A stretch of DNA of 64,000 nucleotides from Gammaproteobacteria bacterium RIFCSPHIGHO2_12_FULL_37_14. GTDB taxonomy: Bacteria; Pseudomonadota; Gammaproteobacteria; DSM-16500. Each line of letters begins with the position of its first letter. The stretch's first letter is position 1. The notes under the pieces are model-generated. The model saw only the letters and a list, made by a program, of their open reading frames with translations. It had not been told where the DNA came from and made no database searches. The DNA is taken from NCBI GenBank assembly GCA_001801485.1, contig MGXV01000028.1, positions 58,988 to 122,987 of the forward strand, in the 5' to 3' direction. Positions 8,793 through 18,460 of this stretch are shown here, in pieces. Position numbers and translations under genes: made by a program.

Positions 8793-11450
8793 TCAGATCT
8801 CGTATTCAAGGGCTTTGAAAGTTACTTCATATAAATCGGCTGAAATTTCTTTATGTCGCAAAAGTAATTCTAATTGTTCTCGCATTAGCTGTTGACGTTC
8901 TTTATCATATCGTTTCCACGTAGTCAAAGGTTTTACCATTCGAGCTGCAATTTGTGGATTTAAACGATCCAGTTGTTGTACGACATCACGCAAGAATGCA
9001 TAGCTCTCCCCCGTTATTGAATGAAAATTAATCAAATTGCGATTGCCGAAAGTACCAATTAATGCATACACTTTATTTGGATTTTTAATGTCAAATGTAC
9101 TATCACGCATCAATTTTTTGACTTCAGACAATGCTGAAGGTAATTTAGATGCGGCTTGAATAGCAAACCATTTATCCATCACCAACGCATCTTGTTTCCA
9201 GCAATCATAAAAGCGACTCAGTGCTTTTTTCCGTAAGGGTGAATCAGTATTTGCCAGTGCACTCAGTGCAGCTTGGGTGTCAGTCATATTTAATTCAAGT
9301 GAGGTTTCAAATTGTTGCATACCTAGTTGAATGGATGGTGGCAATCGCATGAGATAAGCGAGGCAGTTATTTTTAAGTTGTCTGCGCCCAACCTCTTCAA
9401 TCTCAAATCGATAGTTGCCTTTAGAATCGTGATTATCATGATACGTACTTAACCATAATGGATATAATTGATTAGCGATTTCCGTTATCATAAATTCTCG
9501 CACAGTGTGAATGCCATCAATATCAATCTCATCCATTTGTTCGCCAATGTATTTTTCAGATGGAATAACTAGCATTTCCGAGAGAAGCCATTTATCTCGG
9601 TAAGATTTGATCATGTATTCAAATACTTCTAATAATGCAGATGGCAAGATTAAATTTACCTCTTGATGATAATTGCGTAATAAATTAAGCGTGATGCGCA
9701 GTAGATATTTTTGTCCCGCTTCCCAACGATTAAATGCATCATCGTCATGTTTAAGTAAAAACAATAAGTCCTTATCTGAATAGGCATAATTTAATTTTAC
9801 GGGAGCAGAAAAATTTCTCAGGAGTGAAGGAATGGGCACGGAGTTTATATTTTGAAATTTAAATGATTGATGTGAAGATGTTAAAGGTAAAACTTTCTCG
9901 TCTTCAGTGATATTATCCTGCAATTGCAATGGTATAGTTTTGCCTTGTTGATCTAATAATTTAATTCGAATAGGAATATATAGAGGTAATTTTGTAGGCT
10001 GACCTGGTGTTGGCGGACACGTTTGCATAAATGATAAAGTATAACTTTTTTCAATTTCATTAAAATCTTCTTCTACTAAAATAACCGGTGTTCCTGCTTG
10101 GCTATACCATAACTTAAATTGAGCTAAGTCGAGACCAGATACATCTTCCATGATAGCAATATAATCATCAATCGTAGTGGCCTGGCCATCGTATCTTGCA
10201 AAATATACATCCATTCCTTTACGAAATAATGAAAAACCTAAAATGGTTCGTAACATACGAAGTACTTCCGCGCCTTTATTGTAAACAGTCGCAGTATAAA
10301 AATTATTGATTTCAATATAGGAATCGGGTCGCACGGGATGGGCTAATGGTCCAGCATCTTCTGGAAATTGTATTTCACGTAAATCACAAACATCATGAAT
10401 GCGCATCACAGCGGCTGAAAAAAGATCTTCTGAAAAAGTTTGATCACGAAAAATAGTTAATCCTTCTTTTAAGCTAAGTTGAAACCAATCTCGACAAGTA
10501 ACACGATTGCCACTCCAATTATGAAAATATTCATGACTAATAACAGATGAAATATTGATATAATCATCGTCTGTTGCTGTTTCTGGTTTAGCAAGAATAT
10601 ATTTGGTATTGAAAATATTTAATCCCTTATTTTCCATGGCGCCCATATTAAAATCGCTAATAGCAACAATCATATAAATATCGAGATCATATTCTCGTCC
10701 ATACGTTATTTCATCCCAACGCATCGCTTCCTTCAAGGAATACATCGCATGATAGGCTTGATTACCATAACCTTTTTCAACATAAATACGCAGCGAAATT
10801 TCACGTTTAGATTGAGTTGTGAAAACATCTTCAATCATATCGAAATCACCAGCAACCAAAGCAAATAAATAGCAAGGTTTTTTAAAAGGATCTTGCCATT
10901 TAACCCAATGTCGATGGTTATCTAATTTTCCAGAAGCAATTAAATTACCGTTGGAGAGTAAAATTGGATAATGTGCAGCATCTGCTGTGATTGTCGTTGT
11001 AAAACGAGCTAAAACATCTGGACGATCGAGATAGTAAGTAATTCTTCTGAATCCTTCTGCTTCGCATTGAGTGCAATAGGTTTTTTGTGAGCGATACAAA
11101 CCACTTAAAGCTGTATTTTTATCAGGAAAAATTTTGGTGGTAATTTCCAGTGTAAAGTGATCTGGTAGATGAGGAATGATGAGATGATTATCGACTAATT
11201 GATATTGATGATTATTTAGGAGATCTTGATTTAATTTGATGGATTGCAATATTAACTCTTCGCCATCTAATATTAATGTCTTTTCTTGATTTACATGAAC
11301 ACGATTATGTCGTAGCTTCATCAAGGTCGTGACAATTGTGTGTTCTTCATAAAGATCAACATTAAGATTAATTTCATCTATGAAATAATTAGCTGGCGTA
11401 TAATTTTTTAAATACGTAGATTGTTGAGGAGAAGTTGATGCAATTTTCAT
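8793..11450 (-). CDS. pepN: Aminopeptidase N (M1 zinc metallopeptidase)
   Basis: This 885-residue cytosolic M1 aminopeptidase removes N-terminal residues from peptides. The exopeptidase motif GAMENKG is at residues 270-276, and the zinc site HEYFH at 306-310 with the third ligand Glu at about 329 (SLKEG). The catalytic domain is followed by the Ig-like domain and the long helical C-terminal domain typical of gammaproteobacterial PepN (E. coli enzyme 870 residues). It starts 25 bp after the proline-rich exported protein gene on the same strand and is followed by fumC. Confidence 0.96.
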   Translation of the reverse strand: MKIASTSPQQSTYLKNYTPANYFIDEINLNVDLYEEHTIVTTLMKLRHNRVHVNQEKTLILDGEELILQSIKLNQDLLNNHQYQLVDNHLIIPHLPDHFTLEITTKIFPDKNTALSGLYRSQKTYCTQCEAEGFRRITYYLDRPDVLARFTTTITADAAHYPILLSNGNLIASGKLDNHRHWVKWQDPFKKPCYLFALVAGDFDMIEDVFTTQSKREISLRIYVEKGYGNQAYHAMYSLKEAMRWDEITYGREYDLDIYMIVAISDFNMGAMENKGLNIFNTKYILAKPETATDDDYINISSVISHEYFHNWSGNRVTCRDWFQLSLKEGLTIFRDQTFSEDLFSAAVMRIHDVCDLREIQFPEDAGPLAHPVRPDSYIEINNFYTATVYNKGAEVLRMLRTILGFSLFRKGMDVYFARYDGQATTIDDYIAIMEDVSGLDLAQFKLWYSQAGTPVILVEEDFNEIEKSYTLSFMQTCPPTPGQPTKLPLYIPIRIKLLDQQGKTIPLQLQDNITEDEKVLPLTSSHQSFKFQNINSVPIPSLLRNFSAPVKLNYAYSDKDLLFLLKHDDDAFNRWEAGQKYLLRITLNLLRNYHQEVNLILPSALLEVFEYMIKSYRDKWLLSEMLVIPSEKYIGEQMDEIDIDGIHTVREFMITEIANQLYPLWLSTYHDNHDSKGNYRFEIEEVGRRQLKNNCLAYLMRLPPSIQLGMQQFETSLELNMTDTQAALSALANTDSPLRKKALSRFYDCWKQDALVMDKWFAIQAASKLPSALSEVKKLMRDSTFDIKNPNKVYALIGTFGNRNLINFHSITGESYAFLRDVVQQLDRLNPQIAARMVKPLTTWKRYDKERQQLMREQLELLLRHKEISADLYEVTFKALEYEI

Positions 11451-11474
11451 TAAGTGATTAATCTCTCAGTGATG

Positions 11475-11882
11475 TTAAGGAATGTTGATGGAAACCGGTT
11501 GATTATTATTTGCGCCTTGCGTTTGTGCCGGCATGATAGATGGTTGCTTTATTTCAGGTGGTGGCGGTGCCGGAGGTTGTTTTGGCGCTGAACTTACTTG
11601 AGCACCTCGGGGCGGTGTTTGAGTGGCATCAGAAGAAGGTCGTTTCGTGGTTTCGCTTGGAATGCCTGTTTCTTGAGGAGGAGGCGATTTGGGTGAAGTA
11701 GCATTTTCAATGATTTTTAAATTACCATCTTGGTCGACGATAGTGGTTTGTTTTTCGCCATTTGCCATTGTACTCTCGAGGTTATTTGATTGTGTTGGTG
11801 TGTTATTGATAGATGATGTTTCTGCGATAGCATTAAGAGCAAAAAAACTTGCTGCAATCACAATGAAATAACGCTGATTCAT
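11475..11882 (-). CDS. Proline-rich exported protein, unknown function
   Basis: I place the start at 11882, where AAGGA lies 8 bases upstream of the ATG; the frame opens 14 codons earlier but that extension spoils the signal peptide. The 135-residue product begins MNQRYFIVIAASFFALNAIA, a clear Sec signal peptide probably cut after AIA. The mature part is low complexity: Asn/Thr/Ser-rich first, then a proline-rich tail (PPPQETG, QPPAPPPPEIKQP). A short DQDGNLKIIEN segment is the only non-repetitive piece. No lipobox Cys and no Cys at all. It may be periplasmic or a cell-wall-spanning stalk; I recognise no family. It lies upstream of pepN on the same strand and diverges from ubiG. Confidence 0.7.
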   Translation of the reverse strand: MNQRYFIVIAASFFALNAIAETSSINNTPTQSNNLESTMANGEKQTTIVDQDGNLKIIENATSPKSPPPQETGIPSETTKRPSSDATQTPPRGAQVSSAPKQPPAPPPPEIKQPSIMPAQTQGANNNQPVSINIP

Positions 11883-11975
11883 ATCAAAATTCCTTTTTAG
11901 CATTGAGAATAGATAGATTAACATGTTAAATTAATGACATTATAACGTTTTCTTATACTACGTCAGTATGCAAAC

Positions 11976-12692
11976 ATGCAAATCAACTATGATTCTCAAG
12001 AAATAGATCATTTTTCATCTCTCGCGGCTCATTGGTGGGATACAATGGGTTTACTTAAAACTTTGCATCAAATAAACCCAATAAGACTATGTTATATAAA
12101 GAAGAATGTGAATTTACTTGATAAAAAGGTGATAGATATTGGTTGTGGCGGAGGAATTTTAACTGAAAGCATGGCAAAAGAAGGTGCAATTGTCACTGGA
12201 ATTGATATGAGCAAGCCAGTTCTGGATGTCGCTGAGTTACATCAACTAGAATCCAAAACTAACATTGAATATATTCACACAGCAGCTGAATCAATAGCGA
12301 CTAAAAGACCAGCCAGTTATGATGTGGTGACTTGTTTAGAAATGTTAGAACATGTACCCGATCCATTCTCCATCATTCAAGCTTGTGCTCAATTAGTTAA
12401 GCCAGGTGGACATGTTTTTTTCTCTACAATTAATCGCCATCCTAAAGCTTATTTTTTTGCTATTTTAGGGGCAGAATATTTTTTAAAACTCTTACCAAAA
12501 AACACACATGATTATGCAAAATTCATTCGTCCATCCGAATTGAGCACTTGGTTGCGGCAATCAAATTTATTACCTCAAGAAACATGTGGTATATCGTATT
12601 CGCCATTCACTTCACAATTCAACTTAACCAACGATATTTCCGTGAATTATCTTTTATATGCTCGAGCGAATGATATGGCAATTAGCAAATGA
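11976..12692 (+). CDS. ubiG: Ubiquinone biosynthesis O-methyltransferase
   Basis: A 238-residue SAM-dependent methyltransferase for both O-methylation steps of ubiquinone synthesis. The typical N-terminus EIDHFSSLAAHWWD is present, followed by the SAM-binding motif VIDIGCGGGILTE (about residues 52-64) and the post-motifs CLEMLEHVPDP and KPGGHVFFSTINR. The length matches E. coli UbiG (240). Its stop overlaps the start of the downstream HAD phosphatase (ATGA), so the two are translationally coupled. The start at 11976 gives the family N-terminus. Confidence 0.96.
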   Translation: MQINYDSQEIDHFSSLAAHWWDTMGLLKTLHQINPIRLCYIKKNVNLLDKKVIDIGCGGGILTESMAKEGAIVTGIDMSKPVLDVAELHQLESKTNIEYIHTAAESIATKRPASYDVVTCLEMLEHVPDPFSIIQACAQLVKPGGHVFFSTINRHPKAYFFAILGAEYFLKLLPKNTHDYAKFIRPSELSTWLRQSNLLPQETCGISYSPFTSQFNLTNDISVNYLLYARANDMAISK

Positions 12693-13342
12693 AAAATATC
12701 CAAGCTGTACTTTTTGATTTAGATGGAACCTTAGTCGATACTGCACCAGATTTGTTGCGCGTACTCAACCAATTGCGTAATGAATTCAAGCTTCCTGAGA
12801 TTGCGTTGCAGGCTTTTCGCTCGATGGTAAGCTTTGGTTCGAAAATAATGCTCACTAAAACGCTTGGAATTGAAGAAAATCACCCTGATTTTAAAATTTT
12901 ACGACAGAGATTTTTAGATCTTTATCAAAAACATTTAGCTGACTCCACCCAGCTCTTCCCTCATGTTGAAAATGTATTGACCTATTTGGAACAACAAAAT
13001 ATTCCTTGGGGAATCGTTACTAATAAACTAACTCGTCATACCCTAGAGTTATTAAAAATACTCCAGCTTGATCATCGAGCAAGTTGCATTGTTTGTGGCG
13101 ATTCGTTACCAACCTACAAACCTGATCCCGCTCCTATTTTGTATGCTTGTCAATTATTGAAATTTAATCCGAAAAGTTGTTTATATGTTGGTGATTCAAT
13201 TACTGATGTCATGGCGAGTAAGGCCGCGGGAACCACGTCTGTTGTAGCATTATATGGTTATATTGGATTAGGCGAAGATCCATACGCTTGGGAAGCAGAT
13301 GCTTATGTTCATGAATTAATCGAGATATTGAAGTGGTTATAA
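12689..13342 (+). CDS. HAD phosphatase, Gph/MupP type
   Basis: A 217-residue haloacid-dehalogenase hydrolase with a Cap-1 domain. Motif I is FDLDGTLVDT at about residue 9, motif II the GIVTNK segment, motif III the Lys in YKPDPAP, and motif IV VGDSITDVMAS. It belongs to the phosphoglycolate phosphatase-like group. Annotation pipelines usually call such genes gph. However, in Pseudomonas the gene next to ubiG is mupP, encoding the N-acetylmuramic acid 6-phosphate phosphatase of the peptidoglycan recycling shortcut. The same ubiG-coupled position here, and ampG elsewhere in the window, make MupP a reasonable alternative. Which substrate it uses cannot be read from the sequence. Confidence 0.85.
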   Translation: MKNIQAVLFDLDGTLVDTAPDLLRVLNQLRNEFKLPEIALQAFRSMVSFGSKIMLTKTLGIEENHPDFKILRQRFLDLYQKHLADSTQLFPHVENVLTYLEQQNIPWGIVTNKLTRHTLELLKILQLDHRASCIVCGDSLPTYKPDPAPILYACQLLKFNPKSCLYVGDSITDVMASKAAGTTSVVALYGYIGLGEDPYAWEADAYVHELIEILKWL

Positions 13343-13347
13343 GATTA

Positions 13348-13968
13348 TCATAGCCAATGATTTACTGAAACAAAGCGAGCACCAGCTTTTTTCATCTCTT
13401 CCATGGATTTCGCAATATCTCCAGAATTTAATTCCACGCCACGACAAGCATCGGTAATCACATAGACATTGAAACCTTCACGAATAGCATCTAAGACTGA
13501 ATAGTTAACGCAATAATCTGTTGCTAATCCCATCACATACACATCTTCCACCTGTTCTTTTTTTAGATAGTCACTTAAACCGGTCGAACGACGATGAGCG
13601 TTATCAAAAAATGCACTATAACTATCGATATTTTTGTCTATCCCTTTATGAAATATTTTACTGATCGAATCTGTATGAAGGAGTGGATGAAATTCTGCGC
13701 CTTTACTTTCTTGAACACAGTGAATCGGCCATAATATTTGCTGGAGACCATTCACAGAGATGACCTCCCCTGCTGTATGTCCCGGATGATGGCTAGCAAA
13801 ACTTGTATGATCGTGCGGATGCCAATCTTGCGTCGCCACAACAAGATCAAAATAAGCTTGTAATTGGTTAGCCAAAAGAATGACTTCGTCACCACCAGGC
13901 ACGGCTAAACTTCCATGCTGACAAAAATCATTTTGTAAATCAACCATGATGAGTGCTTTTTTATGCAT
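13348..13968 (-). CDS. pncA: Nicotinamidase
   Basis: A 206-residue enzyme that deaminates nicotinamide to nicotinate for NAD salvage. The catalytic triad is visible: Asp10 in MVDLQNDF, Lys108 in FHKGID, and Cys153 in LATDYCVNYSVLDA. Metal ligands fall in TQDWHPHDHTSF and in PIHCVQ. The length matches E. coli PncA. It converges with the ubiG-phosphatase operon and diverges from ygfZ. nadE, the last step of the same pathway, lies on the other strand about 1 kb away, so this is a small NAD-salvage neighbourhood. Confidence 0.95.
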   Translation of the reverse strand: MHKKALIMVDLQNDFCQHGSLAVPGGDEVILLANQLQAYFDLVVATQDWHPHDHTSFASHHPGHTAGEVISVNGLQQILWPIHCVQESKGAEFHPLLHTDSISKIFHKGIDKNIDSYSAFFDNAHRRSTGLSDYLKKEQVEDVYVMGLATDYCVNYSVLDAIREGFNVYVITDACRGVELNSGDIAKSMEEMKKAGARFVSVNHWL

Positions 13969-14066
13969 ATTTTATACTCGTTGTGTTGTACTTTTTAAGC
14001 GTTTACAATCACCTATTCTCTGGAGCGAAATCATACTGCAATTTTTTGGAAATGTAATCAGCTAAT

Positions 14067-14963
14067 ATGAAAGAGACTACTAATATCAGCGTTACCAGCG
14101 CAATGACCGTACCATTGAAAAATGATGGTATATTAAAAGTGAGTGGGATGGATGCGAAAAAATTTTTGCAGGGACAACTCACTTGCGATGTGAATGACGT
14201 GGCAATCTCTGAAAGTCGTTTAGCAGCGCATTGCAATCCCCAAGGTCGTATCGTTAGCTTGTTCTACCTTGCTTTTTTTCAAGAGGCATATTTTCTATTG
14301 ATGCCCTCTTCGATGATTGAGCTTACTATGCAGGCACTTAAAAGATATGCTGTCTTTTATAAAGTTACATTAGCAGATGTGAGTAATCATTTTAGCCTCA
14401 TGGGTTGTGTAAATGTCGATTTATCAAATGCAACAAACATCATCAGAATTAATATCCCATCCATCACAAATCGATACGTGGTGGCAGGAGAGTTAATTGA
14501 TTTACAAATACTACAAAATCAAGTTAAAAATGTTGATTCATTATCCACTAATGATTGGAAATTCTTGGATATGATGGCTGGTATTCCTGCTATTTATCCT
14601 GAGACATCTGCGAAATTTCTCCCTCATGAAATTAACTTATTTCAATTTAATGCCATTAGTTTGAATAAGGGTTGCTATACCGGCCAAGAAATTATTGCTC
14701 GCATGCATTACCGAGGTAAGCTGAAAAAACATTTATATCATGGGCAAATTGCTTGTCAACACACGATACCAGTGCCTGGCATGGATATTTATCGTCAGGA
14801 AAGCCATGCTATACTAGTAATCGGAGTGATTGTTGATGTTTGTCCAAATGATCTGGGGTATGACGCTCTCATCATGTTAGATGAATCCGATGTAAAAGAT
14901 GATTGTTTGTTTTTGGAAAATGATCCACATACTTATTTTTACAACATCACAAAGACGAGCTAA
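14067..14963 (+). CDS. ygfZ: Folate-binding YgfZ/GcvT-like protein
   Basis: A 298-residue cytosolic protein of the YgfZ/COG0354 family, related to glycine-cleavage T-protein. It helps, in a folate-dependent way, to maintain some iron-sulfur enzymes. The diagnostic motif KGCYTGQE is at about residues 201-208, and the N-terminal segment FLQGQLTCDVN is also conserved. It is followed 3 bp later by nadE and is probably cotranscribed. The start at 14067 has only a weak GGA-type site upstream; the Met at residue 13 is a possible alternative. Confidence 0.9.
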   Translation: MKETTNISVTSAMTVPLKNDGILKVSGMDAKKFLQGQLTCDVNDVAISESRLAAHCNPQGRIVSLFYLAFFQEAYFLLMPSSMIELTMQALKRYAVFYKVTLADVSNHFSLMGCVNVDLSNATNIIRINIPSITNRYVVAGELIDLQILQNQVKNVDSLSTNDWKFLDMMAGIPAIYPETSAKFLPHEINLFQFNAISLNKGCYTGQEIIARMHYRGKLKKHLYHGQIACQHTIPVPGMDIYRQESHAILVIGVIVDVCPNDLGYDALIMLDESDVKDDCLFLENDPHTYFYNITKTS

Positions 14964-14966
14964 AGC

Positions 14967-16583
14967 ATGACGACTAGCATTCGCATTGCACTTGCCCAAC
15001 TTAATTTATGTGTTGGAGATCTTGAAGGTAATTTACAAAAACACATTCATGCAGCTAATGAAGCGAGAGATAAATATGCTGCTAATTTAATTATTTTTCC
15101 TGAACTTAGTTTAACGGGTTATCCGCCAAAAGATTTGTTACTTCGTCCAGCATTTATTGCGAGTGCGCAGCGGATATTGGAACAATTTATTTCTCAAACA
15201 ACAGGCATTGATGCACTTGTCGGGCATCCTTATCTGGATGAAAAAGGGTTACAAAACAGCTGTTCGCTCATTCGAGATCGAGTATGTTTAGGCAGATATG
15301 CAAAACAATGTTTACCGAATTATAGTGTTTTTGATGAGTATCGTTATTTTGTTCCAGGCAATCATTCTTATGTCGCAATAATTAATCATCTTCCTATTGG
15401 TTTTATTATTTGTGAAGATGTATGGCAAACAACGCCCATTTCGCAAGCCATAGCAGCAGGTGCTAAACTCATCGTTGTGACAAATGCCTCTCCATTTGAA
15501 ACCGATAAGCATGAATTACGTTTAGCTGTGTTGGCTAAATATGCAAAACAATATCGCATTCCCATTATTTATGTCAATCACATCGGTGGGCAGGATGAAA
15601 TCATTTTTGATGGTGGCTCGATGGTTATTAATGAGGAAGGCAATCTTTGTCAATTCGCTGGGTTTTATCAGGAACGCTTATTAGTGGTTAATCTTGATGT
15701 TGCATCCACACAAGCGATTGAAAAAAATATTATCGTTCCACACCAACTTGAAAGAATATACCAAGGATTAGTACTTAGCACGCATGATTATGTTGAAAAA
15801 AATAATTTTCAGCGAGTCTTGGTTGGTGTTTCGGGAGGAATCGATTCCGCTTTAACATTAGCGATTGCTGTGGATGCGCTCGGTAAGGAGAGAGTGAATG
15901 CCGTGATGATGCCATCGCGTTATTCAGCGGCAATCAGTTTAGAAGATGGTATATCTGTTGCAAAAAAATTAGGTGTAAAATTTGATATTATTTCGATTGA
16001 GCAAGTCCACCAAAGTTTTCTTGAAACACTGATGCCCCATTTTGCAGGAAAAAAGCCCGATGTAACCGAAGAAAATATTCAATCGCGTTGTCGTGGTGTG
16101 TTGTTGATGGCGCTTTCTAATAAATATCATTCGCTTGTTCTTACGACGGGCAATAGAAGTGAGTTAGCAGTCGGTTATTGTACCATCTATGGTGATATGG
16201 CTGGTGGTTTTGCTGTTCTAAAAGATATCCCAAAAACATTCATCTATAAACTTGTAAACTATCGCAATCAATTATCCCTTGTGATACCACAACGCACGAT
16301 AGAAAGACCGCCAACGGCCGAATTAGCGCCCAATCAAAAAGATGAGGATTGTTTACCACCTTATTCTATTCTGGATGAAATTCTTTATCAGTATCTTAAT
16401 CGCAGCCAAAGTATCGATGAAATAGTTGCCCAAGGATTTAAACGTGATATGGTCACAAAAATAGTAAATTTGATTCGTATTAATGAATATAAACGTCAAC
16501 AAGCGGCTGTTGGGCCGCGTATCAATTACAAGTCATTCGGTGATGATTGGCGTTATCCAATTACCAATGGCTTTAAAGGTTAA
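14967..16583 (+). CDS. nadE: Glutamine-dependent NAD+ synthetase
   Basis: This 538-residue two-domain enzyme makes NAD+ from nicotinate adenine dinucleotide, ATP and glutamine. The N-terminal nitrilase-type amidase domain shows its catalytic Glu46 (FPELSLTGYPP) and nucleophilic Cys near residue 148 (ICEDVWQ). The C-terminal synthetase domain starts with the PP-loop GVSGGIDSALTLAIAVDALG at about residue 286 and contains TGNRSELAVGYCTIYGDMAG. It follows ygfZ closely and converges with bamD; the two stop codons overlap over 4 bp. Confidence 0.96.
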   Translation: MTTSIRIALAQLNLCVGDLEGNLQKHIHAANEARDKYAANLIIFPELSLTGYPPKDLLLRPAFIASAQRILEQFISQTTGIDALVGHPYLDEKGLQNSCSLIRDRVCLGRYAKQCLPNYSVFDEYRYFVPGNHSYVAIINHLPIGFIICEDVWQTTPISQAIAAGAKLIVVTNASPFETDKHELRLAVLAKYAKQYRIPIIYVNHIGGQDEIIFDGGSMVINEEGNLCQFAGFYQERLLVVNLDVASTQAIEKNIIVPHQLERIYQGLVLSTHDYVEKNNFQRVLVGVSGGIDSALTLAIAVDALGKERVNAVMMPSRYSAAISLEDGISVAKKLGVKFDIISIEQVHQSFLETLMPHFAGKKPDVTEENIQSRCRGVLLMALSNKYHSLVLTTGNRSELAVGYCTIYGDMAGGFAVLKDIPKTFIYKLVNYRNQLSLVIPQRTIERPPTAELAPNQKDEDCLPPYSILDEILYQYLNRSQSIDEIVAQGFKRDMVTKIVNLIRINEYKRQQAAVGPRINYKSFGDDWRYPITNGFKG

Positions 16584-17344
16584 CTACGGTTTCGAGATTT
16601 ATTTTCTAAATTATTGTAGCGCAATACCAATAATACATCTTGTTCGAGCTTTGTCATTCCTAATTGGTGATAAGATTTAGCCATTATTTTTAATCCATCG
16701 ATGACAGCCGGAGCACCTTGATAATGCATCACAAGATCACTAGCACGATTTGCCGCGGCAATATAAGCCCCTCGTGTATAATAATATCGGGCAACTTGCA
16801 ATTCATGATTGGCCATTAAATTACGTAAATAAAGCATATATTGGTGAGCGGGAGGGGTATATTTGCTATTTGGAAAGCGGTATACGAGCTCTTCGAAGTC
16901 GTGATAGGATTTTTGCATTTGAGTTAAATCCCGTGTTGCTAGGTCAACACTAAATAATCGTTCAATCACTCCTAGATTTTGATAAAAATCAGACAGTCCT
17001 CGAATATAGTAGGCGTAATCAACATGAGGATGCGTAGGGTGAAGACGAATAAAATGATCTGCTGTCGCTACTGCCATGGCATATTCATCTTTCATGTAAT
17101 AAGCGTAGATGAGATAAAGCTGTGCTGATTCTGTTTCGTTGCCAAATGGATATTGTACATCTAAGGCTTCAAAACGTTTAATTGCTTCACTATAACTTTT
17201 ATCTTGAAGCGCTTCTTTACCACGCTGATAAATTTGTTGAGGAGTTTCATCTTTATAAGCTTCGGATGGCTCAACTGCGGCTGCACAGGCAACTAGCAAG
17301 AGTGAGATTGTAGTAAGACAGGCAAATTGTAAAAATTTTTTCAT
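16580..17344 (-). CDS. bamD: Outer membrane protein assembly factor BamD
   Basis: A 254-residue lipoprotein of the BAM complex, which inserts beta-barrel proteins into the outer membrane. I start it at 17344 (MKKFLQF): this gives a proper lipoprotein signal with the lipobox LVAC, and an AAGG stretch lies upstream. The frame opens 13 codons earlier but the extra residues are not signal-like. TPR repeats begin with QIYQRGKEALQDKSYSEAIKRFEALDVQYPFG, the family hallmark. It diverges from rluD, as in E. coli and many gammaproteobacteria, which supports the call. Its last codons overlap the nadE stop on the opposite strand. Confidence 0.94.
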   Translation of the reverse strand: MKKFLQFACLTTISLLLVACAAAVEPSEAYKDETPQQIYQRGKEALQDKSYSEAIKRFEALDVQYPFGNETESAQLYLIYAYYMKDEYAMAVATADHFIRLHPTHPHVDYAYYIRGLSDFYQNLGVIERLFSVDLATRDLTQMQKSYHDFEELVYRFPNSKYTPPAHQYMLYLRNLMANHELQVARYYYTRGAYIAAANRASDLVMHYQGAPAVIDGLKIMAKSYHQLGMTKLEQDVLLVLRYNNLENKSRNRS

Positions 17345-17497
17345 GGAAAGTACCTTACATTCACAATAGAGTTGTATTCCCACCGCTTGCCGCAGGACAA
17401 AGCGATTTCAAAACAGAAAACTTTGGCTGCTTTGCAGTTCTAGTTTTTTGCTTTTGACGTGCATTGTAAACTAAATTCTGTCATCATTCACCGTGCT

Positions 17498-18460
17498 ATG
17501 ATAAAAAAAATCCACGAAACATTCATTATTTCAGAAGACTATCTTCATCAACGACTAGATCAAGCGTTGGCTAAACTGCTGCCTGATTTTTCTCGTACTC
17601 AAATTAAAGAATGGATAGAGTCAGGATCCGTTCTAGTGAATCAGCAAATAACTAAGTCCAAGCTTCGCCTAAAGGGAGGTGAAACGGTGACGGTAGCAGT
17701 TAGCCTATTGCCTCCTGTGCAATCGATTGCACAAAATATTCCTCTTTCTATTGTTTATGAAGATGCTGAATTGTTGATTATAAATAAACCAGCATCAATG
17801 GTAGTTCATCCGGGTGCCGGTAATAAAGATCAAACGCTGCTAAATGCGCTACTTTTTCATGATCCTCAATTACAAGCTTTACCTCGAGCTGGAATTTTGC
17901 ATCGTTTAGATAAGGATACAACTGGTTTATTAATTATTGCCAAGACATTAGGATCGCTAAAAAAACTATCGATACAACTAAAAAAACACACTATCGTGCG
18001 AGAGTATCAAGGAGTGGTCTATGGAAGAATCATTAGCGGTAATACGATTGATGCACCAATTGGTCGTCATCCTACTCAACGTACGCATATGGCAGTAATC
18101 GAAACAGCAAAAGCAGCTGTGACCCATTATCGAGTAATAGAAAGATTTCGGGCACATACTCTATTAAAAATCCGACTGGAAACAGGCCGTACCCATCAGA
18201 TACGCGTTCATATGGCACATGTTCGTCATCCTATCGTGGGTGATACGACTTATGGAGGCAGAATTCAATTTGCTAAGGGAAGCCACCCTGCTCTCATTCA
18301 GACCTTACGCCAATTCAAGCGTCAGGCTTTGCATGCTTACGCATTAGAACTAGTCCATCCAGTAACACATCAAACAATGCGTTGGGAAGCGGCTTTACCT
18401 GAAGATATGCAACAACTTATTCATGCTTTAAGAGTAGATAATGAACTACATTCAGCCTGA
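17498..18460 (+). CDS. rluD: 23S rRNA pseudouridine synthase D
   Basis: A 320-residue pseudouridine synthase that modifies helix 69 of 23S rRNA (positions 1911/1915/1917 in E. coli). An S4 RNA-binding domain occupies roughly residues 1-65, followed by the RluA-type catalytic domain with HRLDKDTTGLLI (catalytic Asp about residue 138) and GRTHQIRVHM. The ATG at 17498 is chosen because homologues begin close to it; the frame extends upstream to a GTG at 17459. It diverges from bamD and overlaps pgeF by 20 bp, the same order as in E. coli (bamD/rluD-yfiH). Confidence 0.94.
   Translation: MIKKIHETFIISEDYLHQRLDQALAKLLPDFSRTQIKEWIESGSVLVNQQITKSKLRLKGGETVTVAVSLLPPVQSIAQNIPLSIVYEDAELLIINKPASMVVHPGAGNKDQTLLNALLFHDPQLQALPRAGILHRLDKDTTGLLIIAKTLGSLKKLSIQLKKHTIVREYQGVVYGRIISGNTIDAPIGRHPTQRTHMAVIETAKAAVTHYRVIERFRAHTLLKIRLETGRTHQIRVHMAHVRHPIVGDTTYGGRIQFAKGSHPALIQTLRQFKRQALHAYALELVHPVTHQTMRWEAALPEDMQQLIHALRVDNELHSA

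Noticed and set aside
14009..14236. 75-codon frame opposite the start of ygfZ
   Set aside because: Overlaps the conserved N-terminus of YgfZ and shows no protein-like features of its own.
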